DNA of 53,503 nucleotides from the NCBI GenBank assembly GCA_902762875.1, contig CACWPS010000012.1:1-53503 (forward strand), written 5' to 3'. The notes beneath the pieces are model-generated. The model searched no databases, was not told the origin of the DNA, and saw only the letters and a program-made list of their open reading frames with translations. Shown piece after piece: positions 14,166 through 22,205 of the stretch (position 1 is its first letter; the number at the start of each line of letters is the position of its first letter). Made by a program: the position numbers and the translations under genes. Source of the stretch: Oscillospiraceae bacterium (lineage in GTDB: Bacteria > Bacillota > Clostridia > Oscillospirales > Acutalibacteraceae).

Positions 14166-15500
14166 ATGTCAAAAAAAAGGACTAAAAGACAAAAGGCAAT
14201 AATCAGAAGAAGAATATTTTTAACCTGCTCGGCGGCGGTGCTTATCGCCGTAATCGCACTTATAGCCTTTTCGGTAAATGCAATCCTAAAGGTTTCAAAA
14301 AAGGATACGGACAAGCCCTTAGATAATAGTAACAGCTCCTCGGCTGTCTCAAGTGAAGAAATACCCGAAACCTACGCAACCGTTATAAGCACGGGGGACA
14401 TTATGGCGCATTCAACCCAGCTTACAGGGGCTAAAACTGCATCGGGTGAATATGATTTCAGCGCCTTTTTTAAAGAGGCTTCCCCCTATTTTAAGGCGTC
14501 AGATTTAGCGGTTGCAAATTTAGAAGTCACCTTCGGCGGAACAGAATCGGGTCAGTACAGCGGCTACCCCGTATTTAATACGCCCGACAGTCTTGCAGAC
14601 GCAATAAAGGACTCGGGGCTTAATTTCCTTGTTACCGCAAACAATCACGCTTACGACACAGGCCTTTACGGGCTAAAGCGCACAGCCCAGGTATTAAAGC
14701 AAAAGGGCATTGAATTTATCGGCACAAGGGAAACCACCGATGACCTAAGCTTTGCCGTAAAGGAAATCAACGGGATTAAAATAGGTATTGCCAACTTCAC
14801 CTACGAAACCTCAGGGCAGGTCGCAGGCAGAAAATATTTAAACGGCGCAATAATAGCTAAAGAGGCAAACGATTTAATTAACAGCTTTTCCTATGACCGC
14901 ATTGACGAATTTTATGCGGATTCAGCGAATATGATAAGCCAAATGAAGTCGGGCGGTGCGGAGTATATTGTTTTCTATATGCATTGGGGCAACGAATATA
15001 AATTGAGCCCCGATACATGGCAGAAAACAATCGCACAAAAGCTTTCAAACCTCGGGGTTAATATGATAATCGGAAGTCATCCGCATGTTATTGAGCCTGT
15101 GGAGCTTATCCGTTCCGAAGACGGTGAAAGCACCACGGTATGTATTTACTCTTTGGGTAACTTTGTTTCAAACCAGCGCAAAGAGCTTATGAACAGCTGT
15201 CCTACAGGGCATACCGAGGACGGTGCGCTCTTCAGCTTCACTCTTAAAAAGGATAAGGACGGAGTCACCTTAAATAGTCTTGACCTTGTGCCCACCTGGG
15301 TGAACAAATACAAGGGTGGCGGCGGCTACCTTTACACGGTATATCCCCTTGAAAGCGCTGAGGACGGAAGTACTAAATACTCCCTTGACTCCGCTGCGGC
15401 GGCAAATGCGGCAAAATCCTTTGAGAGAACAAAGGCAATAGTTGCCGCAGGACTTACCGAATGTCAGCAGGCGATAGGCTGTGATATAACATTCAAGTAG
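14166..15500 (+). CDS. CapA-family (PGA_cap) metallophosphatase-like surface protein
   Basis: A basic N-terminus and one membrane helix (about residues 16-42) are followed by a Ser-rich linker and a large extracytoplasmic domain. That domain has STGDIMAH, VANLEVTF, TANNHAYDTG, YMHWGNEY and GSHPHVIEP, the metal-binding blocks of the CapA/PGA_cap family. Family members act in poly-gamma-glutamate capsule attachment or as surface phosphodiesterases, but no other cap genes are here. SD AAAGGAG precedes ATG 14166. Its end overlaps the convergent CPBP gene by 8 bases. Confidence 0.85.
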   Translation: MSKKRTKRQKAIIRRRIFLTCSAAVLIAVIALIAFSVNAILKVSKKDTDKPLDNSNSSSAVSSEEIPETYATVISTGDIMAHSTQLTGAKTASGEYDFSAFFKEASPYFKASDLAVANLEVTFGGTESGQYSGYPVFNTPDSLADAIKDSGLNFLVTANNHAYDTGLYGLKRTAQVLKQKGIEFIGTRETTDDLSFAVKEINGIKIGIANFTYETSGQVAGRKYLNGAIIAKEANDLINSFSYDRIDEFYADSANMISQMKSGGAEYIVFYMHWGNEYKLSPDTWQKTIAQKLSNLGVNMIIGSHPHVIEPVELIRSEDGESTTVCIYSLGNFVSNQRKELMNSCPTGHTEDGALFSFTLKKDKDGVTLNSLDLVPTWVNKYKGGGGYLYTVYPLESAEDGSTKYSLDSAAAANAAKSFERTKAIVAAGLTECQQAIGCDITFK

Positions 15501-16296
15501 TTTTTTTACGCTTTTTAAGCCTTAAAATAAAGAAGGCGCAAACAGCTATATTTGCCGCAAGTAAAATGAGGCTTCCCTCAAGCTTCATATCTCCCCCTGC
15601 AAGGTACTTATTTCCACTCCAAAGAGTATTTATGACTGTGGGATATTCTGATGAGAGGGTGTAGCTCCCAAGCAGAAATCCGCTTATTAAATTATAGAAA
15701 AACCGTGCGGTTATAGGTGCTAACAGAGAGTAGGAATACTCCGCCAACAGGCAGAGAATAATATTTGTAACCAGCATATTAAGGGCGTAAATCACCCCGT
15801 GGGAAAAAACATTTATGTTAAGAGAAATGAACAATAGGGTTACAACTGCGGTAACAGCAGGCAGGCTGTAATACTTCCTGTAAAGCTTAAACAGATAACC
15901 TCTTAACAACAGCTCGTTTGCGGCGGCTTCAAACAAAAGTGCAATAAGCCAAAACACAATTCCGCTTGTTTTTTGAGCCCCGTTAAGCCTAAGTGACTTG
16001 AAAATCCAAAGGGGCAAAACGGTAACCCCCAAAGGAATCACTGCGGAGATAAGCCCCAGCGAGTAATGCCGCAGCTTATTTTTAAAATTAAATACCCGAA
16101 GCCTGTTTTTCTCCACCGCCTTTATAAAAAAGAGGGTGAACGCCAGTGTAACAACGAGCAAAATCCCCTCGCGCCAAAGGGTTAAAAGTGCAGAGTTTTC
16201 GGTTTTTATATCGGGTATATAATAGGCGACGACTATCGCTAAATCGAAAAAGAAAAGCGTTTTATAAATATTTACGATTAAATTCTTCACATACAT
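15493..16296 (-). CDS. CPBP (CAAX protease-like) membrane protein with degenerate active site
   Basis: The 267-aa protein has about eight hydrophobic helices and the layout of CPBP intramembrane proteases. The usual EExxxR motif reads NELLLRG, the FxxxH motif reads FISLN, and the last His (before FFYN) is Arg (PITARFFYN). Three catalytic positions are thus changed, so it is probably a non-proteolytic relative. ATG 16296 lies just inside the promoter of antisense RNA 2 on the other strand. Convergent with the CapA gene. Confidence 0.75.
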   Translation of the reverse strand: MYVKNLIVNIYKTLFFFDLAIVVAYYIPDIKTENSALLTLWREGILLVVTLAFTLFFIKAVEKNRLRVFNFKNKLRHYSLGLISAVIPLGVTVLPLWIFKSLRLNGAQKTSGIVFWLIALLFEAAANELLLRGYLFKLYRKYYSLPAVTAVVTLLFISLNINVFSHGVIYALNMLVTNIILCLLAEYSYSLLAPITARFFYNLISGFLLGSYTLSSEYPTVINTLWSGNKYLAGGDMKLEGSLILLAANIAVCAFFILRLKKRKKTT

Positions 16297-16309
16297 TCCC
16301 CTCTATCAC

Positions 16310-16338
16310 TTGACATTTTAAAAAATTTTCGCTATAAT
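16310..16338 (+). promoter_or_regulatory. Consensus promoter of antitoxin RNA 2
   Basis: TTGACA (16310-16315), 17 bases, TATAAT (16333-16338). Confidence 0.88.
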
Positions 16339-16344
16339 AAGTGT

Positions 16345-16436
16345 GTAAGGCAAACCGATAGACGGTTAGCCCCTAACTAAGAACTAAAAAAGATTTAGCC
16401 GCTAAGTTTGGACGCTGGGCGGCTATTTCTTTTTTG
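16345..16436 (+). ncRNA. Antitoxin antisense RNA 2 (type I TA)
   Basis: About 92 nt from the promoter above to a terminator (AGCCGC/GCGGCT, then TATTTCTTTTTT). The 5' hairpin AACCGATAGACGGTT matches RNA 1. The 3' end is complementary to the end of the toxin 2 mRNA. Confidence 0.75.
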
Positions 16437-16509
16437 TTATTTGCATAACAAGTGCGATAATTGCAACAATGAGCGTTCCTAAAAGAAACAAATCGTTGTA
16501 TGTAACCAT
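16423..16509 (-). CDS. Type I toxin 2, holin-like (28 aa)
   Basis: The ORF encodes MVTYNDLFLLGTLIVAIIAL followed by VMQITKKK. The start, single membrane helix and poly-Lys end fit the Hol-Tox family well. SD GAGGGGGTGG precedes ATG 16509 and can pair with CCCC upstream (CCCCT/AGGGG), which would mask it. The gene converges on antisense RNA 2. Compared with locus 1, a 239-bp inverted-repeat block separates its promoter from its leader hairpin. Confidence 0.8.
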   Translation of the reverse strand: MVTYNDLFLLGTLIVAIIALVMQITKKK

Positions 16510-16554
16510 AAGCACCACCCCCTCTTAAGGGGCAAGAGTTTAACCGCCTACCGT

Positions 16555-16793
16555 AGGCTGGCGAGAGTCGAACCCGTCACGCCTGACATTTGAATAATTT
16601 TGTTCGTACTTGTCTCATCACTTGCAATACGCCGGTATTGCCGCATTCTTCGACTTCGCCCGAATCAAAATTCTTCTAAATGGCAGGTCGAAGAGTTTGT
16701 GTCTCCGACTTTTTTCGTCCTGCGAAGTCACGAATTTGCAGGAAGGGAAAAGGCGGACACCCAAACCGTAACGGGTTCGGCTCTCGTCAGCCT
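16555..16793. repeat. Inverted-repeat-bounded structured block (MITE-like) in the toxin 2 leader
   Basis: The ends 16555-16577 and 16771-16793 are 23-base inverted repeats differing at two positions. Inside are GCAATAC/GTATTGC (16623-16640), CTTCGAC/GTCGAAG and TCCTGC/GCAGGA hairpins. No credible ORF. A collapsed copy of the terminal repeat lies at 43798-43822. On the toxin mRNA the two ends could pair over about 200 nt. Confidence 0.6.
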
Positions 16794-16814
16794 GGGCTCG
16801 CCTTACACATATGT

Positions 16815-16843
16815 ATTATACCAGTTTCTTATATATTTTGCAA
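16815..16843 (-). promoter_or_regulatory. Promoter of toxin 2 mRNA
   Basis: Minus-strand TTGCAA-17-TATAAT (plus 16838-16843 and 16815-16820). The predicted leader is about 300 nt because of the block at 16555-16793. Confidence 0.7.
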
Positions 16844-16850
16844 CAGTCGG

Positions 16851-16902
16851 TTGACAAGTGCGGGTTTTTGGGGTATACTAATTTGCGAATGAGTTGCAAA
16901 TT
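16851..16902 (+). promoter_or_regulatory. Promoter and palindromic operator of znuABC
   Basis: TTGACA (16851-16856), 17 bases, TATACT (16874-16879), directly followed by AATTTGC-9-GCAAATT (16880-16902) at the start site. The position suits a repressor such as Zur, but the sequence is not a clear consensus Zur box. Confidence 0.65.
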
Positions 16903-16925
16903 TAAAAATGATTGGAAATACTACT

Positions 16926-17891
16926 GTGAAAAAATATATTAAGCACATTTTGCCGATTTTTTCGGCGGTTTTAATTTTGCTTAGCCTTTGCGCCTGCGGG
17001 GGAACTGCGACAACGGAAAGCGGAAAAATCAAGGTTGTCTGCACCGTCTTCCCGATTTATGACTGGACAAGGAAAATAGCAGGAGACAAAGCGGAAATTA
17101 TATGGCTTACCGAGGGCGGCACAGATATGCACAGCTTCCAGCCCTCGGCGGCGGATATGGTTAAAATCGCCGAGTGTGATATTCTTGTATATATCGGCGG
17201 AGAGTCGGATAAATGGGTGGACGAGGCGGTAAAGCAATACCAAAACGAAAAACGCACACTTATTAATTTAACCTCTCTTTTAGGCGGCTCCTTAAAGGAA
17301 GAGGAGCATATAGAGGGTATGGAAGAGGAGCACGAGCACGGGGAAGAAGCCGAGTATGACGAGCATATCTGGCTTTCCCTTAAAAACGCCGCTCTTTTTG
17401 CGGGCGCTATTGCCGATTCGTTAGCCGAAAAAGACCCTGAAAACGGCGAATTTTATAAAGAAAATGCCCTTAATTACACCGAAAAATTGAATTTACTTGA
17501 CGGTGATTACGAAAAGGCGGTAAGCGCCGCTCCCCTAAAAACCCTACTTGTGGCCGATCGTTTCCCCTTCAGATATTTGACCGAGGATTACGGGCTTTCG
17601 TATTATGCGGCATTCCCCGGTTGTTCCGCAGAAACCGAGGCGAGCTTTGAGACCGTGGCGTTTTTAAGTGCTAAGGCAGATGAATTAGGGCTTAAGTATA
17701 TTATAAAAACCGAAACCGCAGGGACCAAAATCGCCGAGACTGTGATTGCCAATACCAAAGAAAAAAATCAGGAAATACTTGTGCTTGACAGTATGCAGTC
17801 GGTAGGCAGTAGGGACGCAGAAAACGGTACCACATATCTTTCGGTAATGGAAAAAAATCTTGAAACCCTTAAAAAGGCATTAGGAGAATAA
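16926..17891 (+). CDS. znuA: Zinc ABC transporter, substrate-binding lipoprotein (ZnuA/AdcA-like)
   Basis: A signal peptide ends in a lipobox LSLCAC. The mature part is a cluster A-I metal-binding protein: VVCTVFPIYDWTRKIAG, GGTDMHSFQPSAADM (metal His), an acidic His loop (EEEHEHGEEAEYDEHIW) and TEAETASFETVAF-like late regions. The His-rich loop points to zinc. GTG 16926 begins VKKYIKHI, a normal lipoprotein start; ATG 16908 is possible but has no SD. znuC starts 3 bases after its stop. Confidence 0.88.
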   Translation: MKKYIKHILPIFSAVLILLSLCACGGTATTESGKIKVVCTVFPIYDWTRKIAGDKAEIIWLTEGGTDMHSFQPSAADMVKIAECDILVYIGGESDKWVDEAVKQYQNEKRTLINLTSLLGGSLKEEEHIEGMEEEHEHGEEAEYDEHIWLSLKNAALFAGAIADSLAEKDPENGEFYKENALNYTEKLNLLDGDYEKAVSAAPLKTLLVADRFPFRYLTEDYGLSYYAAFPGCSAETEASFETVAFLSAKADELGLKYIIKTETAGTKIAETVIANTKEKNQEILVLDSMQSVGSRDAENGTTYLSVMEKNLETLKKALGE

Positions 17892-17893
17892 CA

Positions 17894-18577
17894 ATGGCTC
17901 TTCTTAAAGCTTGTAACTTAAAGCTTGGCTACGAGGGTAAAACCGTTGTAGATAACCTTAATTTTACGGTAAACAACGGGGATTACCTTTGCATTGTGGG
18001 GGAAAATGGGTCGGGTAAAACCACCCTTATGAAGACGATTTTGCACCTCAATCCCCCGATTTCAGGGAAGATTGAGACGGGGGAGGGTTTAAAGCCGTCG
18101 GAAATAGGCTACCTGCCCCAGCAAACCGAGGTACAGCGTGATTTCCCCGCCTCTGTTTGGGAGATTGTGCTGTCAGGCAATTTAGGTCACAGCGGAATTG
18201 TGCCCTTTTATACAAGGGCGCAAAAGGAAAAGGCGAGAAAAAACCTCCGAAAAATGGGTATCTCGGACCTTTCTAAGTGTTGCTACCGTGAGCTCTCGGG
18301 GGGTCAGCAACAGCGTGTTTTGCTTGCAAGAGCGCTGTGTGCCACCACCAAAATGTTGTTATTAGACGAGCCTGTTTCGGGGCTTGACCCTGTTGTAACG
18401 GCGGAAATGTATTCCACAATCGAAGCGCTTAACAAAGAGGGCATAACCGTGATTATGATTTCCCACGATATGGAGGCGGCGCTTAAATACGCCACCCACA
18501 TTTTGCAAATAGGAAAGGATATTTTCTTCGGGACTAAGGCGGAATATCTGAAACACAGGGAGGAAAACGGCATATGA
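17894..18577 (+). CDS. znuC: Zinc ABC transporter, ATP-binding protein
   Basis: The 227-aa ABC ATPase has Walker A GENGSGKTT, signature LSGGQQQR and Walker B LLLDEP, then SHDM. It energises import with znuA and znuB. SD AGGAG lies in the end of znuA. Overlaps znuB by 4 bases (ATGA). Confidence 0.93.
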   Translation: MALLKACNLKLGYEGKTVVDNLNFTVNNGDYLCIVGENGSGKTTLMKTILHLNPPISGKIETGEGLKPSEIGYLPQQTEVQRDFPASVWEIVLSGNLGHSGIVPFYTRAQKEKARKNLRKMGISDLSKCCYRELSGGQQQRVLLARALCATTKMLLLDEPVSGLDPVVTAEMYSTIEALNKEGITVIMISHDMEAALKYATHILQIGKDIFFGTKAEYLKHREENGI

Positions 18578-19419
18578 GCGGAATTTTTGCGCAAATCGCC
18601 CACTATTTCCAGTATCCCTTTGTGCGCTACGCTATGATAGCGGGGGTACTTATTGCCCTTTGCTCCTCGCTCCTTGGGGTAACTCTTGTGTTAAAGCGGT
18701 TTTCCTTTATAGGTGACGGGCTTTCCCATGTTGCCTTCGGCGCATTGGCAATAGCCTCTGCTTTAGGAATTTCAAACAATATGATAATAGTGCTTCCCGT
18801 TACGGTTATAAGTGCAGTTTTACTCCTTAAAACGGGCAAAAATGCGAAAATAAAGGGTGACGCCGCAATAGCTATGATTTCGGTAGGCGCTTTGGCTATC
18901 GGCTACCTTGTTATGAATGTTTTTTCGACCTCATCTAATGTTTCGGGTGATGTTTGCAGTACCCTTTTCGGCTCCACCTCTATTCTTACTCTCTCAAAGG
19001 GCGAGGTTTGGCTCTGCGCTGTACTGTCAGCAGTTGTGACAGTAATATTTATTCTGTTTTACAATAAGATATTCGCCGTCACCTTTGACGAAAGCTTTGC
19101 AAGAGCAACTGGCGTAAGAGCAGGGGCGTATAACCTGATAATTGCTATTATTACGGCGGTTATAATTGTGCTTGCAATGAATTTGGTTGGTTCTCTGCTA
19201 ATTTCCGCTCTGGTTATCTTCCCTGCGTTATCTGCAATGAGACTCTTTAAAAGCTTCCGGCCCGTTGTGATTTTTTCGGGCGCAATCTCGGTTTTCTGCG
19301 CCGCCGCCGGAATACTCTTTTCAATCCTTGCGGGAACGCCTGTAGGCTCAACCGTAGTTGCAGCGGATATAGTCGCATTCTTAATTTGCAGTATAGCGGG
19401 AAAGATACTGCATAGATAA
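18574..19419 (+). CDS. znuB: Zinc ABC transporter, permease
   Basis: The 281-aa protein has about eight membrane helices and the ABC-3 family sequence RFSFIGDGLSHVAFGALA near the N-terminus. ZnuB-type permeases form the membrane pore of zinc and manganese importers. It is the last gene of the importer operon; a terminator follows. Confidence 0.92.
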   Translation: MSGIFAQIAHYFQYPFVRYAMIAGVLIALCSSLLGVTLVLKRFSFIGDGLSHVAFGALAIASALGISNNMIIVLPVTVISAVLLLKTGKNAKIKGDAAIAMISVGALAIGYLVMNVFSTSSNVSGDVCSTLFGSTSILTLSKGEVWLCAVLSAVVTVIFILFYNKIFAVTFDESFARATGVRAGAYNLIIAIITAVIIVLAMNLVGSLLISALVIFPALSAMRLFKSFRPVVIFSGAISVFCAAAGILFSILAGTPVGSTVVAADIVAFLICSIAGKILHR

Positions 19420-19444
19420 ATTAAATATTGTACCGCTTTTAACT

Positions 19445-19470
19445 CGCCCGATTTACGGGCGGGTTTTTTA
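19445..19470 (+). terminator. Terminator of znuABC
   Basis: CGCCCG pairs with CGGGCG around ATTTA, followed by T6. Confidence 0.8.
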
Positions 19471-19486
19471 TATTTTTAAAAATTAC

Positions 19487-19537
19487 TTGACAAATACATA
19501 TGAACAGCGTATCATATGTATAGCAATTCATATGAAT
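19487..19537 (+). promoter_or_regulatory. Promoter and ArsR/SmtB-type operators of the metal export operon
   Basis: TTGACA (19487-19492), 17 bases, TATCAT (19510-19515). ATACATATGA and TCATATGTAT (19494-19503 and 19512-19521) form a perfect 10-bp inverted repeat across the spacer and -10. A second palindrome ATTCATATGAAT (19526-19537) follows. Position and CATATG-rich sequence fit autorepression by the next gene. Confidence 0.8.
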
Positions 19538-19549
19538 GGAGGCTCAATT

Positions 19550-19906
19550 ATGCACAACCACGAAGCGATATTAAGCGCTGTCAAAAACGAACTGCCCACC
19601 GAGGAGCTTTTATGCGATTTGGCGGATTTGTTCAAGCTTTTCGGAGACACCACCCGAATGAGGATACTTTTTTCCCTTTTCGAGTCGGAAATGTGCGTCT
19701 GCGCTATTGCGGAACTGCTCCATATGACCCAATCGGCAATCTCGCACCAGCTAAAGGTGCTCAAAGAAAGCAAGCTTGTAGACTGCCGCCGAGACGGAAA
19801 AACAATTTACTACTTTTTGGCGGATAATCATGTGAGAACAATAATAGGTCAGGGTTTTGACCACCTTATAGAGGAAAGGAAGAATGAAAATGAGGAAAAC
19901 ATTTGA
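19550..19906 (+). CDS. ArsR/SmtB-family metal-sensing repressor
   Basis: The 118-aa winged-helix protein has MCVCAIAELL (Cys49, Cys51; alpha-3 metal site) and an alpha-5 zinc pattern D92-x-H94-x10-H105-x2-E108. The recognition helix is TQSAISHQLKVLKESKL. Having both site types resembles CadC/ZiaR-like sensors; the alpha-5 site suggests zinc. I start at ATG 19550 because GGAGG lies 7 bases upstream and the longer frame covers the promoter. It overlaps the HMA gene by 23 bases. Confidence 0.9.
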   Translation: MHNHEAILSAVKNELPTEELLCDLADLFKLFGDTTRMRILFSLFESEMCVCAIAELLHMTQSAISHQLKVLKESKLVDCRRDGKTIYYFLADNHVRTIIGQGFDHLIEERKNENEENI

Positions 19907-20108
19907 GCTAGAAGATTTGGACTGCGCTAACTGTGCCGCAAAAATGGCGGAGGGTATAAGAAAAATCGAGGGTGTAACCTATGCCGATGTAAATTTTCTC
20001 ACCCAAAAGCTAACGCTTGAAGCTGAAGACAGCGAATTTGACGCAATTATGAAAAAGGCGGCGAAGGTCTGCAAAAAGATAGAGCCCGACTGCCGCATTA
20101 AATTTTAA
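19884..20108 (+). CDS. Stand-alone heavy-metal-associated (HMA) domain protein
   Basis: The 74-aa protein has one ferredoxin-like HMA fold with the CANC metal motif (Cys14, Cys17). The next gene, a P-type ATPase, has no HMA domain of its own, so this protein probably acts as its detached metal-delivery domain. The start lies in the arsR 3' end, with GGAAAGGA upstream. Confidence 0.88.
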   Translation: MKMRKTFELEDLDCANCAAKMAEGIRKIEGVTYADVNFLTQKLTLEAEDSEFDAIMKKAAKVCKKIEPDCRIKF

Positions 20109-20121
20109 GAGGTGCTTTTTT

Positions 20122-21951
20122 ATGAGCCGTAAACATAAAAAAAGGCTTGCGAGAATACTGATTGCCGCCCTATTGCTTGGGGTAATAGCCTTTTTGCCCA
20201 TAGGCGAAAAAATTAAGGCGGTTTTGTATCTTTTACCCTACCTTATTGTGGGGTGGGATGTTTTGTGGAAAGCGGTGCGGAACATCGTCCACGGTCAGGT
20301 GTTCGATGAAAACTTTTTAATGTCCCTTGCAACCGTAGGGGCATTTGCCCTCGGCGATTATATCGAGGCGGCGGCGGTAATGCTTTTCTACCAGATAGGC
20401 GAGCTGTTCCAGAGTATCGCCGTAGGAAAAAGCCGAAAAAGCATTGCTTCCCTTATGGATATTCGGCCCGACAGCGCAACGTTACTTCGTGACGGCGAGG
20501 AACTGAAGGTTTCCCCCGACGAGGTACAAAAGGGCGAAATAGTTTTGGTAAGGGCGGGGGAAAAAATCCCGCTTGACGGTATTGTTTTAGAGGGCACCAC
20601 CACCGTCAACACAGCGGCGCTTACGGGCGAAAGCCTGCCTGTAGATATTGCGGCGGGTGACAGGGTGGTAAGCGGCTCGATAAATTTAAGCGGAGTAATC
20701 ACCCTTAAAACCGAAAGTGTTTACAGCGAAAGTACGGTGGCAAAAATCCTTAACTTGGTTGAAAACTCCGCCGCCAAAAAGGCAAAAACCGAGAATTTTA
20801 TCACCAGATTTGCCAAATACTATACCCCAATAGTTGTAGTCTCTGCGGTGCTTTTAGCGGTCCTCCCTCCCCTTATATCGGGCGGCGAATGGGCAGACTG
20901 GCTCCATCGGGCGCTTATATTCCTTGTGGTCTCCTGCCCCTGTGCCCTTGTAATTTCGGTGCCCCTTTCCTTTTTCGGGGGCATAGGCGGTGCTTCAAAG
21001 CGGGGTATACTGATTAAGGGCGCTAACTACACAGAGGTTTTAGCGAAGACAGGCACCGTGGTCTTTGATAAAACGGGAACCCTTACTAAGGGTACCTTTA
21101 AGGTCACCGCAATTCACCCAGAAAGTATGAGCAAGGCAGAGCTTTTAGATATTGCGGCGGCGGCGGAAAGCTATTCTAACCACCCGATTGCCGAATCTAT
21201 TATCGCCGCCCACAATGGGCACATCGACCGCTCCCGCATAGGCAATGTCACCGAGCATACGGGAATGGGGGTAGAGGCTGTAATTGACGGCAGAGTTATT
21301 TTTGCGGGTAACGGCAGACTTATGGAGCTTGCCGGTGCCGACCTACACGACTGCCACATAGCGGGAACTGTTATTCATATTGCAGAGGGCAAAAACTACC
21401 TCGGACACATTGTAATTTCGGACGAAATAAAGCCCAATTCCAAGGCGGCTATAGCCGAGCTTAAAGCCTTAGGCATTACCAAAACCGTAATGCTTACGGG
21501 CGACCGAAGGGAGATAGGCGAAGCCGTAGGCAAGGAATTAGGGCTTGACGAGGTACATGCGGAGCTTTTACCTGACGGCAAGGTAAAGGCAGTAGAAAAG
21601 CTGATAGACAAAAAAGCTCCCCTCGCTTTCGTAGGGGACGGTATTAATGACGCACCCGTGCTTGCCCGTGCCGATATAGGCATCGCTATGGGGGGTATGG
21701 GCAGTGATGCGGCGATTGAGGCGGCAGATGTGGTGCTTATGGACGACGAGCCCTTAAAGCTCCCCGAAGCAATAAAAATCGCACGGAAAACAATGCGGAT
21801 TGTATGGCAGAATATTATTTTTGCCCTCTCGGTTAAAGCGGTTGTGCTTGTATTGGGAGCGCTGGGAATAGCGGGTATGTGGCTTGCAATTTTCGCCGAT
21901 GTTGGCGTTACGGTGCTTGCTATACTTAATGCGATGCGAGCTATGCGTTAA
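20122..21951 (+). CDS. Zn/Cd/Co-type P1B ATPase (ZntA/CadA-like), HMA-less
   Basis: The 609-aa pump has TGES (168-171), the CPC metal motif (272-274), phosphorylation Asp316 in DKTGTLTKG, the SNHP motif and GDGINDAP. The last helices carry a conserved Lys (SVKAVVLVLG) and DVGV, the P1B-2 signature for zinc, cadmium and lead efflux. The N-terminal HMA domain found in most ZntA/CadA is absent and is encoded by the preceding gene. SD GAGGTG precedes ATG 20122. Controlled by the ArsR gene upstream. Confidence 0.92.
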   Translation: MSRKHKKRLARILIAALLLGVIAFLPIGEKIKAVLYLLPYLIVGWDVLWKAVRNIVHGQVFDENFLMSLATVGAFALGDYIEAAAVMLFYQIGELFQSIAVGKSRKSIASLMDIRPDSATLLRDGEELKVSPDEVQKGEIVLVRAGEKIPLDGIVLEGTTTVNTAALTGESLPVDIAAGDRVVSGSINLSGVITLKTESVYSESTVAKILNLVENSAAKKAKTENFITRFAKYYTPIVVVSAVLLAVLPPLISGGEWADWLHRALIFLVVSCPCALVISVPLSFFGGIGGASKRGILIKGANYTEVLAKTGTVVFDKTGTLTKGTFKVTAIHPESMSKAELLDIAAAAESYSNHPIAESIIAAHNGHIDRSRIGNVTEHTGMGVEAVIDGRVIFAGNGRLMELAGADLHDCHIAGTVIHIAEGKNYLGHIVISDEIKPNSKAAIAELKALGITKTVMLTGDRREIGEAVGKELGLDEVHAELLPDGKVKAVEKLIDKKAPLAFVGDGINDAPVLARADIGIAMGGMGSDAAIEAADVVLMDDEPLKLPEAIKIARKTMRIVWQNIIFALSVKAVVLVLGALGIAGMWLAIFADVGVTVLAILNAMRAMR

Positions 21952-21961
21952 AAAAGTATTT

Positions 21962-22195
21962 AAAAGGGGCTGTCGCATTAAGGTAAAATTGCACAAACTG
22001 AAATAGGTTTGTTAAGTTCAAGGCTCCCTCTGACGAGGGAGCTGTTGAGCGTAGCGAAACTGAGGGAGAGAAAAGGTTGCATTTTTATACAGCTTTACCC
22101 CTTCTCTCCCTCCGTCACGGCAAAGCCGTGCCACCTCCCTCGTCAGAGGGAGGCACTGATTTGTGCAAATTGCCTTTAATGCGACAGCCCCTTTT
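21962..22195. repeat. MITE copy A
   Basis: The 20-bp termini AAAAGGGGCTGTCGCATTAA are perfect inverted repeats, and similarity continues into GCACAAA. The centre holds CTCCCTCTGACGAGGGAG and its inverted copy plus CACGGC/GCCGTG hairpins. No ORF. The same termini occur in the copy at 27766-27983. Confidence 0.8.
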
Positions 22196-22205
22196 TTACT
22201 GTTTA

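Noticed and set aside
16555-16590. tRNA-like T-arm (GGTTCGACTC) on the minus strand
   Set aside because: No acceptor, D or anticodon arm fits around it; the segment is one end of a 23-bp inverted repeat.
16600-16892. ORFs of 84 and 70 aa on the plus strand
   Set aside because: They overlap each other in different frames inside a structured repeat and the znuA promoter; no SD.
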